Assembly (NCBI RefSeq): GCF_001700965.1
Contig: NZ_CP016756.1
Coordinates: forward strand, 4,392,501-4,456,500
Length of the DNA stretch: 64,000 nucleotides
Direction: 5' to 3'
From: Stenotrophomonas nitritireducens
Lineage (GTDB): Bacteria > Pseudomonadota > Gammaproteobacteria > Xanthomonadales > Xanthomonadaceae
Shown here: piece after piece, positions 25,882 to 34,400 of the stretch
Numbering within the stretch: the stretch's first letter is position 1
How the letters are laid out: the number at the start of each line of letters is the position of its first letter
Program-made: the position numbers and the translations under genes
The notes under the pieces: model-generated
What the model saw: only the letters and a program-made list of their open reading frames with translations
The model's database searches: none
Told to the model about the DNA's origin: nothing

Positions 25882-28800
25882 GTACCGGTTATGCCGAACT
25901 GCATTGCCTGTCCGCCTTCAGTTTCCAGCGCGGCGCATCGACGGCGGATGAGCTGTTCGCGCGGGCCAAGGCGCATGGCTACAAGGCGCTGGCCATCACC
26001 GACGAATGCACGCTGGCCGGCATCGTGCGGGCCTGGCGCGCGTCGAAGGAAACCGGATTGCCGCTGATTGTTGGTAGCGAAATCCAGTTGGAAAACGGTG
26101 CCAAGCTGGTGCTGCTGGTGGAAGACGCTGCGGGTTATCAAACGCTGTGCTGGTTGATTACGCAGGCGCGGCGGCGTGCGGAGAAGGGTGAATATCGATT
26201 ATTGGCCGAAGATATCGCGGCAGTTGATCGTAGCGGTTTGTTGGCGCTGTGGTTACCGGGCCTGCAGCCAGATGCCGCCGAGGGCATGCAGCTGCGGCAA
26301 TGGTTCCCGCAGCGCTGCTGGATTGCGGTTGAGTTGCACCACGGTGCAGATGATGAGGCCCGCCTGCAGTTGTTGCAGGCACTGGGCGAGCAGCTGCAAC
26401 TGCCGCTTGTGGCGGCCGGTGACGTGCATATGCATGCGCGTGGACGACGGGCGTTGCAGGATGTGATGACTGCCGTCCGTCATCGGGTCACCGTTGCCGA
26501 AGCCGGGCAGCGCCTGTTTGCCAACGGCGAGCGGCATCTGCGGCCGCTGTCGGCGCTGCAGGCGATCTACCCCGCCGAACTGCTGCAGCAGAGTCTGTGC
26601 ATCGCCCGGCGTTGTGCCGGCTTTGATCTGAAAGAGGCGGTGGACTACCAGTATCCCAGTGAGGTGGTGCCTGCCGGTTATACGGCGCAGTGCTGGTTGG
26701 CAGAGCTTGTGGCGCGCGGCGCGCGCAGGCGCTGGCCGGAAGGCGCGACGCCTGAAGCGCAGGCGCTGATCGAGAAAGAACTGGGCCTGATCGCCAAGAA
26801 AAAATACGCCTCCTACTTCCTCACCGTGCATGACCTGGTGGCTCATGCACGCAGCATCGGCATCCTTTGCCAGGGCCGTGGCTCGGCGGCCAATTCGGTG
26901 GTGTGCTTCGTGCTGGGCATCACCGAACTGGATCCCTCGCACAGCCACCTGCTGTTCGAACGCTTCATTTCAGACGACCGCGATGAGCCGCCGGATATCG
27001 ACGTGGACTTCGAACACGAGCGGCGCGAGGAAGTCATTCAATACGTGTTTTCGCGTTATGGCCGCGAACGTGCTGCCTTGGCGGCGGTGGCCACGCAGTA
27101 CGGTGGCCGCGGTGCACTGCGCGACGTGGCGCGGGTACTGGGCATGCCGGGTGATGTGATCACCCAGCTGACGTCCTGCATCGGCCATTGGTCGGACAGC
27201 ATTCCCGATGCCGAGCGCCTGCGCGAACATGGCTTCGACCCGGACAGCCCGCTGCTGCGGCGCATCCTGATACTGGCCAACGAGCTGGTCGATTTCCCGC
27301 ATTACCTGTCCCAGCATCCGGGCGGCTTCGTCATTTCCGAGCGCGCCCTGCACAGCATGGTGCCGGTGGAGAACGCGGCGATGGACGCGCGCACGGTGAT
27401 CCAGTGGGACAAGGATGACCTGGAAACCCTGGGCCTGATGAAGGTCGATGTGCTGGCGCTGGGCATGCTTACCGCAGTGCGGCGCTGCTTTGACCTGATC
27501 GAGCGTTATCGCGGCCTGCACTACACCCTGGCGACGATCCCGCAGGAAGATAAACCCACCTACGACATGATCAGTCGCGCCGATACGGTGGGCGTATTCC
27601 AGATCGAATCGCGTGCGCAGATGGCGATGCTGCCGCGGCTGCGGCCACAGACCTTCTACGATCTGGTGGTTGAGGTGGCCATTGTCCGCCCCGGCCCGAT
27701 CCAGGGTGACATGGTGCATCCCTACCTGCGCCGGCGTACCGGTGAGGAGGAAGTCAGTTATCCCTCAGCCGCCTTGGAGGCGGTGCTTGAGCGCACCTTG
27801 GGCGTGCCGCTGTTTCAGGAGCAGGTGATGCAGATCGCAATGGTCGCCGCCGGTTACAACGCCAGCGAAGCTGATGGCCTGCGCCGTTCGATGGCGGCAT
27901 GGAAGCGCCATGGCGGGCTGGAGCCGCATCGGGTGAAGCTGACCGAAGGCATGCTGGATCGCGGTTATCCGCTGGACTTCGCCGAACGCATCTTCGAGCA
28001 GATAAAGGGCTTCGGCAGCTACGGTTTTCCGGAAAGCCACGCTGCCAGTTTCGCGCTGATCGCCTATGCCAGCAGCTGGTTGAAATGCCACCATCCGGCC
28101 GAGTTCGCCTGTGCACTGCTCAACAGCCAGCCGATGGGTTTCTACAGTCCGGACCAGTTGCTGCAGGACGTGCGCCGGCATGGCGTGGCGACGCGACCGC
28201 TGGATGTGCGTTACAGCGGCTGGGAGTGCTCGCTGGAATGGGAGCGCGACAACCAGCGTCTGGCGATCCGGCTGGGCTTCTGCCTGGTGCGTGGTTTCAA
28301 TGCCGAAGACGCATTGCGCATCGAGCAGGCCAGGGCGCAGGCCGCGTTCACCGATATCGCCGACCTGTGCCGGCGCGCGGATCTGGATACACGCGCGCGT
28401 GCCTTGTTGGCCGATGCCGGTGCCTTGCGTGGCATGGCCGGCAACCGCCATCGGGCACGTTGGGCGATTGCCGGCGTGGAAGACCAGCGGCCGCTGTTCG
28501 ACGACCAGCCTGCCACGGCCGAGGCCGATGTCGCATTGCCGGTGCCCAGTGCTGGCGAGGATCTCAACGCGGACTACGCGCTGCTCGGAACCACGCTGGA
28601 GCTGCATCCGCTTGCCCGCCTGCGTCGGCAACTGAGCGCGCGTCGTTGCCGCAGTTCCAGGGATCTGGAAAGCATGCGCAGTACCGGCAATGTGCTGGTG
28701 GCCGGCTTGGTGCGCGGCCGGCAGCGGCCGGCAACCGCCAGCGGGGTCACCTTCATCACGTTGGAGGACGAGTTCGGCCAGATCAATGTGGTGGTCTGGC

Positions 28801-28967
28801 GGCAGCTGGCCGAGCGCCAGCGGCAGGTATTCCTGGAATCACGGCTGATGCAGGTCAGTGGGCGTCTGGAAGCCGAAAACGGCGTGCGTCATCTGATCGC
28901 ACGCCGCATGGATGACCTGTCTTCGCTGTTGGGCAGCCTGGACGTGCGCAGCCGCGACTTCCACTGA
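25878..28967 (+). CDS. dnaE2: Error-prone DNA polymerase III alpha subunit DnaE2
   Basis: A 1029-aa C-family polymerase for SOS mutagenesis and lesion bypass. It has an N-terminal PHP domain ([17 protein letters not shown]), polymerase core with the catalytic P-D-I-D-V-D-F motif and [14 protein letters not shown], thumb and fingers domains, and a C-terminal OB fold ([22 protein letters not shown]). The shorter length relative to DnaE1 and these N-terminal residues identify the DnaE2 branch. A D-Q-R-P-L-F sequence near residue 870 looks like a clamp-binding peptide. It is last in the lexA2 operon and convergent with fliP. Confidence 0.96.
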   Translation: MSTGYAELHCLSAFSFQRGASTADELFARAKAHGYKALAITDECTLAGIVRAWRASKETGLPLIVGSEIQLENGAKLVLLVEDAAGYQTLCWLITQARRRAEKGEYRLLAEDIAAVDRSGLLALWLPGLQPDAAEGMQLRQWFPQRCWIAVELHHGADDEARLQLLQALGEQLQLPLVAAGDVHMHARGRRALQDVMTAVRHRVTVAEAGQRLFANGERHLRPLSALQAIYPAELLQQSLCIARRCAGFDLKEAVDYQYPSEVVPAGYTAQCWLAELVARGARRRWPEGATPEAQALIEKELGLIAKKKYASYFLTVHDLVAHARSIGILCQGRGSAANSVVCFVLGITELDPSHSHLLFERFISDDRDEPPDIDVDFEHERREEVIQYVFSRYGRERAALAAVATQYGGRGALRDVARVLGMPGDVITQLTSCIGHWSDSIPDAERLREHGFDPDSPLLRRILILANELVDFPHYLSQHPGGFVISERALHSMVPVENAAMDARTVIQWDKDDLETLGLMKVDVLALGMLTAVRRCFDLIERYRGLHYTLATIPQEDKPTYDMISRADTVGVFQIESRAQMAMLPRLRPQTFYDLVVEVAIVRPGPIQGDMVHPYLRRRTGEEEVSYPSAALEAVLERTLGVPLFQEQVMQIAMVAAGYNASEADGLRRSMAAWKRHGGLEPHRVKLTEGMLDRGYPLDFAERIFEQIKGFGSYGFPESHAASFALIAYASSWLKCHHPAEFACALLNSQPMGFYSPDQLLQDVRRHGVATRPLDVRYSGWECSLEWERDNQRLAIRLGFCLVRGFNAEDALRIEQARAQAAFTDIADLCRRADLDTRARALLADAGALRGMAGNRHRARWAIAGVEDQRPLFDDQPATAEADVALPVPSAGEDLNADYALLGTTLELHPLARLRRQLSARRCRSSRDLESMRSTGNVLVAGLVRGRQRPATASGVTFITLEDEFGQINVVVWRQLAERQRQVFLESRLMQVSGRLEAENGVRHLIARRMDDLSSLLGSLDVRSRDFH

Positions 28968-28971
28968 GGCC

Positions 28972-28992
28972 GGGCCTGTTTGTTTCCAGGCC
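28972..28992. terminator. Bidirectional hairpin between dnaE2 and fliP
   Basis: GGGCCTG (28972-28978) pairs with CAGGCCC (28986-28992) around a T-rich loop, 5 bp after the dnaE2 stop and 10 bp after the fliP stop on the other strand. No clear U run follows. Confidence 0.5.
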
Positions 28993-29002
28993 CTGGGTAC
29001 GC

Positions 29003-29797
29003 TTAGACAGCGTTGAAGCTTGCCGCCAAGGTGCCAACCACCAGCACCCAACCGTCGACCAGCACGAACAGCAATATCTTGAACGGGGCCGAGACCAGCA
29101 TCGGTGACAGCATCATCATGCCCATCGACATCAGCACACTGGATACCACCAGGTCGATGATGACGAACGGGATGAAGATCAGGAAGCCTATTTCGAACGC
29201 GGTCTTCAGCTCGCTGGTGACGAAGGAGGCAACCAGCACCGGGAAGGGGATGGCGTCCGGGCTGGCGTAAGGGCCTTGCCCGGCCAGGCCGGCGAAGGTC
29301 ATCAGGTCGGTCTCGCGCACCTGCGCCAGCATGAAGGCACGCAGCGGCGCGGTGGTCAGCTGCCAGGCGGTCTGGAAATCGATCTGGCCATCCAGATACG
29401 GCGCCATGCCGGTGGACCACGCCTTGTCCCAGACCGGCATCATCACCATCGCGGTCAGGAACAGCGCCAGGCCAAGCAGGATCTGGTTGGACGGGGTCTG
29501 CCCGGTGCCCAGTGCCTGCCGCAGCAGACCGAGCACGATGATGATGCGGGTGAAGGCGGTGAGCACCAGCAGCATCGACGGCAGCAGAGTGATCGCCGTC
29601 ATCAGCAGCAGGGTCTGCAGCGGCAGGCTGACCGGCGCGCCGCCGATCTTGCCGACATTCACGTCGGGCAATGCCGGCATCTGCGGGCCGGGTGCGGCCC
29701 ATGCAAACAACGGCAATGCCAGCATCGCCAGCAGTAGCAGCAGCTGCCAGCAGGCGCGTGAGTTCAAACCGCTTGAGTTGAAACGTTGGCCCGACAT
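29003..29797 (-). CDS. fliP: Flagellar biosynthetic protein FliP
   Basis: A 264-aa export-gate protein of the flagellar type III secretion system. The ATG at 29797 gives an N-terminal signal-like segment, then A-L-P-D-V-N-V-G and the FliP transmembrane core (L-L-L-M-T-A-I-T-L-L-P-S, T-A-F-T-R-I-I-I-V-L-G-L-L-R-Q-A-L-G, P-F-x-I-I-D-L-V-V-S-S-V-L-M-S-M-G-M-M-M-L, K-I-L-L-F-V-L-V-D-G-W). It lies 2 bp after fliO and is the last gene of the fliLMNOP run. fliQ and fliR, which usually follow, are absent here, and a hairpin and the dnaE2 3' end come next. Confidence 0.97.
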   Translation of the reverse strand: MSGQRFNSSGLNSRACWQLLLLLAMLALPLFAWAAPGPQMPALPDVNVGKIGGAPVSLPLQTLLLMTAITLLPSMLLVLTAFTRIIIVLGLLRQALGTGQTPSNQILLGLALFLTAMVMMPVWDKAWSTGMAPYLDGQIDFQTAWQLTTAPLRAFMLAQVRETDLMTFAGLAGQGPYASPDAIPFPVLVASFVTSELKTAFEIGFLIFIPFVIIDLVVSSVLMSMGMMMLSPMLVSAPFKILLFVLVDGWVLVVGTLAASFNAV

Positions 29798-29799
29798 GA

Positions 29800-30210
29800 T
29801 CAGGAGTCCTTGCGCAGCTTCTGTGCCAGCAGCTGGGCGAAATTCGGTAATTGTTTGAGATTGGGCAGGGCCGGCGCAGGCGTCTGCGGCAACGGCTCGG
29901 GCAGCTGGTGCAGGGTGCTGATGCCGCCGGCGGTGATGCCCAGCAGCAGCTGCTGGCCATTGACGTCGACTACCACCACGCGCTCCTTGGCGCCGACGTT
30001 GATGCTGGCCACCACCTTCAAGCCCTCGGCCGGCCGGAACGCGCCGCCTGGCATGCGCTTGAGCAGCCATCCCAGGCCGATGATCAGGCCCAGTACCAGC
30101 AACAAGGTGACGAACGCACCAAACAGGCCGGGCCCACTGGCCGCATGCTGGCCGACCGGCACGGCCGCCTTGGCGGCGGCCGGTGCGGCATAGGCGAGCA
30201 ATGCGATCAA
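29800..30210 (-). CDS. fliO: Flagellar biosynthetic protein FliO
   Basis: A 136-aa protein with one strong membrane helix (about 28-50, L-F-G-A-F-V-T-L-L-L-V-L-G-L-I-I-G-L-G-W-L-L) and a cytoplasmic beta-rich domain: V-V-A-S-I-N-V-G-A-K-E-R-V-V-V-V-D-V-N-G-Q-Q-L-L-L-G. This is the FliO/FliZ family signature, and the protein helps FliP assemble into the export gate. It overlaps fliN by 4 bp. Confidence 0.93.
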   Translation of the reverse strand: MIALLAYAAPAAAKAAVPVGQHAASGPGLFGAFVTLLLVLGLIIGLGWLLKRMPGGAFRPAEGLKVVASINVGAKERVVVVDVNGQQLLLGITAGGISTLHQLPEPLPQTPAPALPNLKQLPNFAQLLAQKLRKDS

Positions 30211-30554
30211 CGCAGTCTCCGGATGCGCTCGCTGGGGCTGACCACATCGGTCAGTCGCACGCCGAAGCGATCATTGATGACGACCACTTCGCCATGTGCG
30301 ATCAAGGTGCCGTTGACGAACACGTCCAGCGATTCACCGGCGCCGCGTTCCAGTTCCACCACCGAGCCCTGGTTGAGCTGCAGCAGGTTGCGGATCGGCA
30401 GACGCGCGCGGCCGACTTCCAGCGACAAGGTCACCGGAACGTCGAGAATGACGTCCAGATTCAGATCGGTGCTGATGCCATCGTCGGCCTGCAGGTTGGC
30501 GAACTGCGCCGGGGTTGCGGCGATTTCAGCTTCGGGAGATTGGTTGTCATTCAT
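30207..30554 (-). CDS. fliN: Flagellar motor switch protein FliN
   Basis: A 115-aa C-ring component with a disordered acidic N-terminus and a SpoA/SwrD-type C-terminal domain (about 35-113): L-D-V-I-L-D-V-P-V-T-L-S-L-E-V-G, L-N-Q-G-S-V-V-E-L, G-E-x-L-D-V-F-V-N-G and G-E-V-V-V-I-N-D-R-F-G-V-R-L. It acts in torque, switching and substrate docking. It overlaps fliM by 8 bp and fliO by 4 bp. Confidence 0.96.
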   Translation of the reverse strand: MNDNQSPEAEIAATPAQFANLQADDGISTDLNLDVILDVPVTLSLEVGRARLPIRNLLQLNQGSVVELERGAGESLDVFVNGTLIAHGEVVVINDRFGVRLTDVVSPSERIRRLR

Positions 30555-31563
30555 CGGTGTTTTCCTGAATCACGGGGACGCTCGGGCGCTTTCCCGGAGG
30601 ATGGGTAGCAGTGATCTTGATGGCGTTGCGTTCGTTGGACACGCCAAACTCGCCGGTGAATACCGGGATGCCTTCCACGCACAGCGGCACCTGCTTGGGC
30701 ATTTCGATCGGCAGCACATCGCCGATCTTCAGCTTGGTCAGCTCGCGCAGGCTCATGCGGCGCTTGGCCAGCACGCTGGATAACTCGACTTCGGCGGTAT
30801 CCAGCTGCTCGCGCAGCATGATGGCCCAGCTTTCGTCGCGGTCGTTGCGATCGCTCTGGATGCCTGCATCCAACAGCTCGCGGATAGGCTCCAGCATCGA
30901 GTACGGCAGGGTGATGTGGATATCGCCGCCGCCGCTGTCCAGCTCGACGTGGAAGCGGCTGACCACCACGTATTCGCGCGGGCTGACGATGTTGGCGAAG
31001 TGCGGATTGATCTCGGAGTTGATGTAGTCGAAATCGACATTCATCACCGGGCCCCAGGCTTCGCGCAGATCGGTGAAGGTCTGCTTGAGCATCAGCTGGA
31101 TGACGCGCATTTCGGTGGCGGTGAACTCGCGGCCTTCGATGCGGGTGGGGTAACGGCCATCACCGCCGAAGAAGTTGTCGACGATGGCAAATACCAGGGT
31201 CGGCTCGAACACGATCAGGCCGGTACCGCGCAGCGGCTTGAAGCGGATCAGGTTGAGGTTGGTCGGCACGTACAGCGAGTGCAGGTAGTCGCCGAACTTG
31301 ATCAGCTCGATGCCGCGCACCGACAACTCGGCCGAGCGGCGGATCAGGTTGAACAGGCCGATGCGCCACAAGCGTGCGAACCGCTCGTTGACCATTTCCA
31401 GGGTCGGCATGCGCCCACGGATGATGCGGTCCTGGCTGGCAAAGTCGTAAGAACGCGCTTCGCCCGGTGCCGCCGCAGGCTCGGCGGTATTGACCGAGCC
31501 GGAATCCACGCCATGCAGCAGGGCGTCGATTTCGTCTTGGGACAGCAGGTCGTTGATGCTCAT
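30547..31563 (-). CDS. fliM: Flagellar motor switch protein FliM
   Basis: A 338-aa C-ring protein. The N-terminal L-S-Q-D-E-I-D-A-L-L is the CheY-P-binding peptide. The CheC-like middle domain (about 45-230) contains N-E-R-F-A-R-L and G-G-D-G-R, and the C-terminal SpoA domain (about 250-325) contains L-K-I-G-D-V-L-P-I-E-M-P. The lengths are typical. It sits 9 bp after fliL and overlaps fliN. Confidence 0.97.
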   Translation of the reverse strand: MSINDLLSQDEIDALLHGVDSGSVNTAEPAAAPGEARSYDFASQDRIIRGRMPTLEMVNERFARLWRIGLFNLIRRSAELSVRGIELIKFGDYLHSLYVPTNLNLIRFKPLRGTGLIVFEPTLVFAIVDNFFGGDGRYPTRIEGREFTATEMRVIQLMLKQTFTDLREAWGPVMNVDFDYINSEINPHFANIVSPREYVVVSRFHVELDSGGGDIHITLPYSMLEPIRELLDAGIQSDRNDRDESWAIMLREQLDTAEVELSSVLAKRRMSLRELTKLKIGDVLPIEMPKQVPLCVEGIPVFTGEFGVSNERNAIKITATHPPGKRPSVPVIQENTDE

Positions 31564-31572
31564 CGTGGCGCC

Positions 31573-32088
31573 TTACTGGGTCACAAAGCTGGTGAACAAC
31601 AATTCGTCGGCACTGTTCTGGCCGGTCTCGGCCTTCATCAGCTTCTGTACTTCGGCCAGCGCGGCGGCCTGCAGCTTCTCCTTGCCGGCGCGGTCGGCGA
31701 TCTGGGTCGGCTCGACCTGCGAGAACAGCATCAATAATTTGGCGCGGATGGCCGGCGCATGGGTCTGCAGTGTGGTCAGCGCCAGCGGATCACGGGTCAT
31801 CAGCTGCACTTCGACCTGCAGGTAGCGCGGGCCGTCGACCGGACCACTGAGGTTGACCACGAACGCCGGGTCCAGCGCGAAGTACTGTGCCGGCGCCGGG
31901 GTTTTGGGCGCGGCTGCCTTGCTGGCTGCAGCATCGGCCTTGCCCTGGGTGAAGTACCAGACGCCGCCGCCCGCAGCAGCGGCGGCAAATACGGCGACCA
32001 GGGCGGGGACCAACAACGAGCGCCGCGGTTTGCTTGCCGCTTCCTTGGTGGGTTCAGCTTTGCGGTTTTTATCAGCGGCAACGGCCAC
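31573..32088 (-). CDS. fliL: Flagellar basal body-associated protein FliL
   Basis: A 171-aa single-pass membrane protein near the motor. I start at the GTG at 32088, which has GAGGAG six bases upstream; the frame continues upstream to 32115 without a better start. The cytoplasmic N-terminus is basic, the helix spans about 25-45, and the periplasmic domain contains Y-F-A-L-D-P-A-F-V-V-N-L, R-Y-L-Q-V-E-V-Q-L and the terminal L-F-T-S-F-V-T-Q. A sigma-54 promoter (32122-32135) lies 34 bp upstream, so fliLMNOP has its own transcript. Confidence 0.92.
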   Translation of the reverse strand: MAVAADKNRKAEPTKEAASKPRRSLLVPALVAVFAAAAAGGGVWYFTQGKADAAASKAAAPKTPAPAQYFALDPAFVVNLSGPVDGPRYLQVEVQLMTRDPLALTTLQTHAPAIRAKLLMLFSQVEPTQIADRAGKEKLQAAALAEVQKLMKAETGQNSADELLFTSFVTQ

Positions 32089-32121
32089 GTGGAGCTCCTC
32101 AGGATTGCTGCCCAAGCAGAT

Positions 32122-32135
32122 GCAAGGGCCGTGCC
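32122..32135 (-). promoter_or_regulatory. Sigma-54 (-24/-12) promoter of fliLMNOP
   Basis: On the minus strand the site reads GGCACG-GCCC-TTGC (followed by A), with the GG and GC elements ten bases apart as required. Transcription would start near 32110, about 20 bases before the fliL GTG. It lies on the fliL side of the REP/RAYT insertion. Confidence 0.8.
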
Positions 32136-32193
32136 GGAGGAAGTGAGTGGGCAGATGGCGGGAAATTGACGCGGGTGTGGGGATGGTTTGGTT

Positions 32194-32217
32194 GTAGGAG
32201 CGGCGTAAGCCGCGAAG
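32194..32217 (+). repeat. REP element, left arm of RAYT cassette
   Basis: The GTAG head is followed by GAGCGGCG-TAA-GCCGCGAAG hairpin sequence. An inverted copy lies at 32832-32855 and two more form an inverted pair at 60393-60488. Confidence 0.85.
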
Positions 32218-32294
32218 CCAACACCGGCTCCGCTGACACAGACTTGCCCAACCAACTGACTGCTTTCAGCCGCTGTTGGTCCCAACCTCGGCCA

Positions 32295-32765
32295 ATGCCG
32301 CTACAGCCAAGCAATCCTTACAAAGGACACAAATCGCTGCGCAAGGGCCGCGCTTCCGCAGCGGGTCAGCTCTACCTGATCACCTTCACCACAAATAATC
32401 GTGTGCCGATATTTCTGGATCATCAGCTTGCAACCGAAATGGCCCGGGCTCTCCATAACCCGAAATTGTGGCGCGACGCGGAATTGATGGCGTGGGTGTT
32501 GATGCCGGATCACTGGCATGGGCTTATCCAGTTAGGGGATAAATCCTGCCTTAGTGCCCTTGTTCGAAACATCAAAAGCAACACAGCCCGGTACCTGCCG
32601 GATTCAGCGTGCCGACCTGTCTGGGGGCGTGGTTTCCATGATCGGGCAATGCGGAGAGAAGATGACTTAAGGGCTATTGCCCGGTATATCGTGATGAATC
32701 CGGTCAGGGCAGGGCTGGTTACTTCGGTTCGCTTTTATGCCTTTTGGGATGCGGTCTGGCTGTGA
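32295..32765 (+). CDS. REP-associated tyrosine transposase (RAYT)
   Basis: A 156-aa Y1-type HUH nuclease of the RAYT family (TnpA_REP), read from the ATG at 32295. The metal-binding HUH motif appears as M-P-D-H-W-H-G-L-I, and the catalytic Tyr sits in A-R-Y-I-V-M-N-P-V-R-A-G-L-V. The N-terminal Y-L-I-T-F-T-T-N-N-R and the W-G-R-G-F-H-D-R-A-M-R family segment are also present, so it appears intact. RAYTs are thought to mobilise REP sequences. It lies on the plus strand between fliK and fliL, both minus strand, flanked by inverted REPs, so the whole cassette is an insertion in the flagellar cluster. Confidence 0.92.
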   Translation: MPLQPSNPYKGHKSLRKGRASAAGQLYLITFTTNNRVPIFLDHQLATEMARALHNPKLWRDAELMAWVLMPDHWHGLIQLGDKSCLSALVRNIKSNTARYLPDSACRPVWGRGFHDRAMRREDDLRAIARYIVMNPVRAGLVTSVRFYAFWDAVWL

Positions 32766-32831
32766 GGGCCACAATCTTTGTTGCAGGAACCCCGCCTGAG
32801 TTGAGAGGTTGGGTATATCTGGCGTTGTCTG

Positions 32832-32855
32832 CTTCGCGGCTTACGCCGCTCCTAC
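32832..32855 (-). repeat. REP element, right arm of RAYT cassette
   Basis: Reverse complement of the left arm, identical over the 24 bases (GTAG head and hairpin). The cassette from REP to REP covers 32194-32855. Confidence 0.85.
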
Positions 32856-32880
32856 AGCGTGGCGTGGCTTGCTGGGGGCT

Positions 32881-33951
32881 TCAGGCATAGGCATCGAGCA
32901 GGCCGCGCAGGCGCAGGTTCTGGCTGCTTGCGATTGGCAGGTCGGGGCTGTCGTGTGCGCTGCCGGTGGCCAGGCCGCTGCCGGCTTCGCCTTGGTCGTT
33001 CTGCTGCTGCGAGCTGGATTGCTGGCCTACGTCGGTATGGCTCAGCTGCAGGCCTTGTTCGCCCAGCATTTCGCGCAGGCGCGGTAGGCTGCTTTCCAGG
33101 GCGTGGCGGACGTCGGCGTGGGCGCTGCTGAAACTGGCGTGGACGCGGTCGCCGTCCAGTTGCAGCTTCACATCGATCTGGCCCATGTTTTCCGGGTTGA
33201 TGCGGATGTGGGCGTGGCCGATCTTCTGCTCCGCCAGCCAGCCGACACGGGCGCCGATGGCCTCGTCGAAGTCGCCAGCATTCAGATCCGGGGTCGGCGT
33301 GGGCGCGGTGAGGCTGCTGGCCGGGGCAGTGCTGCGTACTTCCTGCAGGGCCTGGTTGTGCAGCAGCGACGCAAACGCGGCTGGTGCGGGCGTGTCGACA
33401 TCGACATTGAGCTCGCCGGCATCATCGTTGGCGGCTGTCATCGGCAACGTCAACTCCGCGGTGACGTCGTCGCTGCTCAGGGCCGTCATTGGCGCGGCGC
33501 CAGCAACTGCAGCTGCAGCGCCAGGCAGGGCCGGGGTTGCGCCCGTAGCGGGAGCTGCCGGTGCCGCCTGCTGGGTGGCGGCGGCCAGCGCTGCGGGCAA
33601 TTGCGCTGCCGGTTCCGGAGCTGGCACAACGATTGCCGACAAGCCAAACGGCGGCCAGGGCGCATCGGTGTCCGTGCCTGCTGCCTCGGGTTTGTCGTTA
33701 TCACCCGCATTGCTGTTGGTTGTGCTGGTCTGCTCGGTGCTGGCCTCGGTGGCGCTGTCGTCGGCGCGGGTTTCCTTGGCCTGCGCTGGGTCATTGCTGG
33801 CTGGCTTGCTGGCTGCGGGCTTCTGCGTGGTGGGCTTGCTGTTGAGCATTGCATCGAAGCCGCTGTCGGCGTTCTTGTCGGTGCTGCTGCGCGGCGCGCT
33901 GTTGCTGTCGACGTTGCCGGCAGAGGAGAGCGCTGAGGGAAGGACATTCAC
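32881..33951 (-). CDS. fliK: Flagellar hook-length control protein FliK
   Basis: A 356-aa protein. The first 220 or so residues are Ala/Pro/Thr/Asp-rich and low-complexity, as expected of the FliK ruler region. The C-terminal domain (about 235-330) has I-R-I-N-P-E-N-M-G-Q-I-D-V-K-L-Q-L-D-G-D-R-V and L-R-E-M-L-G-E-Q-G-L-Q-L, the switch domain that binds FlhB. Gln/Ser-rich C-terminal tail. It overlaps fliJ by 4 bp and is the last gene of the fliE-K run. The RAYT cassette begins 25 bp after its stop. Confidence 0.93.
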   Translation of the reverse strand: MNVLPSALSSAGNVDSNSAPRSSTDKNADSGFDAMLNSKPTTQKPAASKPASNDPAQAKETRADDSATEASTEQTSTTNSNAGDNDKPEAAGTDTDAPWPPFGLSAIVVPAPEPAAQLPAALAAATQQAAPAAPATGATPALPGAAAAVAGAAPMTALSSDDVTAELTLPMTAANDDAGELNVDVDTPAPAAFASLLHNQALQEVRSTAPASSLTAPTPTPDLNAGDFDEAIGARVGWLAEQKIGHAHIRINPENMGQIDVKLQLDGDRVHASFSSAHADVRHALESSLPRLREMLGEQGLQLSHTDVGQQSSSQQQNDQGEAGSGLATGSAHDSPDLPIASSQNLRLRGLLDAYA

Positions 33952-34400
33952 TGGTTTTCTCCTTCGCCCTCGGTCTTCTTCAGACGTGCGCGGCGGGCGC
34001 CGAGATCATCCATCTCGCGTTGATCGCGGCGGTCGGCTACCTGTTTTTCCTGCGCGCGATAGCTGGCAGCGAGCTGTTCCAGCACGGCCTTGTCGCGGCT
34101 GGCCAGCAGCAGACGTGCGCGTTCGGCTTCAACGCGCTCCTGGTTGCTGTCCACGGTCTTGCTCTGCGCTTCCACCGCGTTGTCGAGGCGGTCGAGGAAG
34201 GCACGGCGGTTGAGCAGCTGGGCGGCGCTGGTGGTGGCCAGCTGCGCGTTGGCGTATTCCTCGGCGTACTGGCGCAGCTCGGAGAGGCGCGACTGATGCA
34301 TGTCCAAGGCCTGCTGGCGTTCGGCCAGGGCTTTGGCGACTTCATCTTCGCGGTCCTGCGCGCGGCGCAGCAGCGGATCCAGGCGGCGGCTAGGGCTCAT
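33948..34400 (-). CDS. fliJ: Flagellar export chaperone FliJ
   Basis: A 150-aa, entirely helical, highly charged protein forming an antiparallel coiled coil (heptads through about 10-140), as expected of FliJ, which docks in the FliI hexamer centre and activates export. The N-terminal S-R-R-L-D-P-L-L-R-R-A and L-D-M-H-Q-S-R-L-x-E-L segments fit the family. It overlaps fliI by 4 bp and fliK by 4 bp. Confidence 0.93.
   Translation of the reverse strand: MSPSRRLDPLLRRAQDREDEVAKALAERQQALDMHQSRLSELRQYAEEYANAQLATTSAAQLLNRRAFLDRLDNAVEAQSKTVDSNQERVEAERARLLLASRDKAVLEQLAASYRAQEKQVADRRDQREMDDLGARRARLKKTEGEGENQ

Noticed and set aside
28968..29002. Search for a fliQ gene after fliP
   Set aside because: Only 35 bp separate the fliP and dnaE2 stop codons; no room for a gene, so fliQ is elsewhere.
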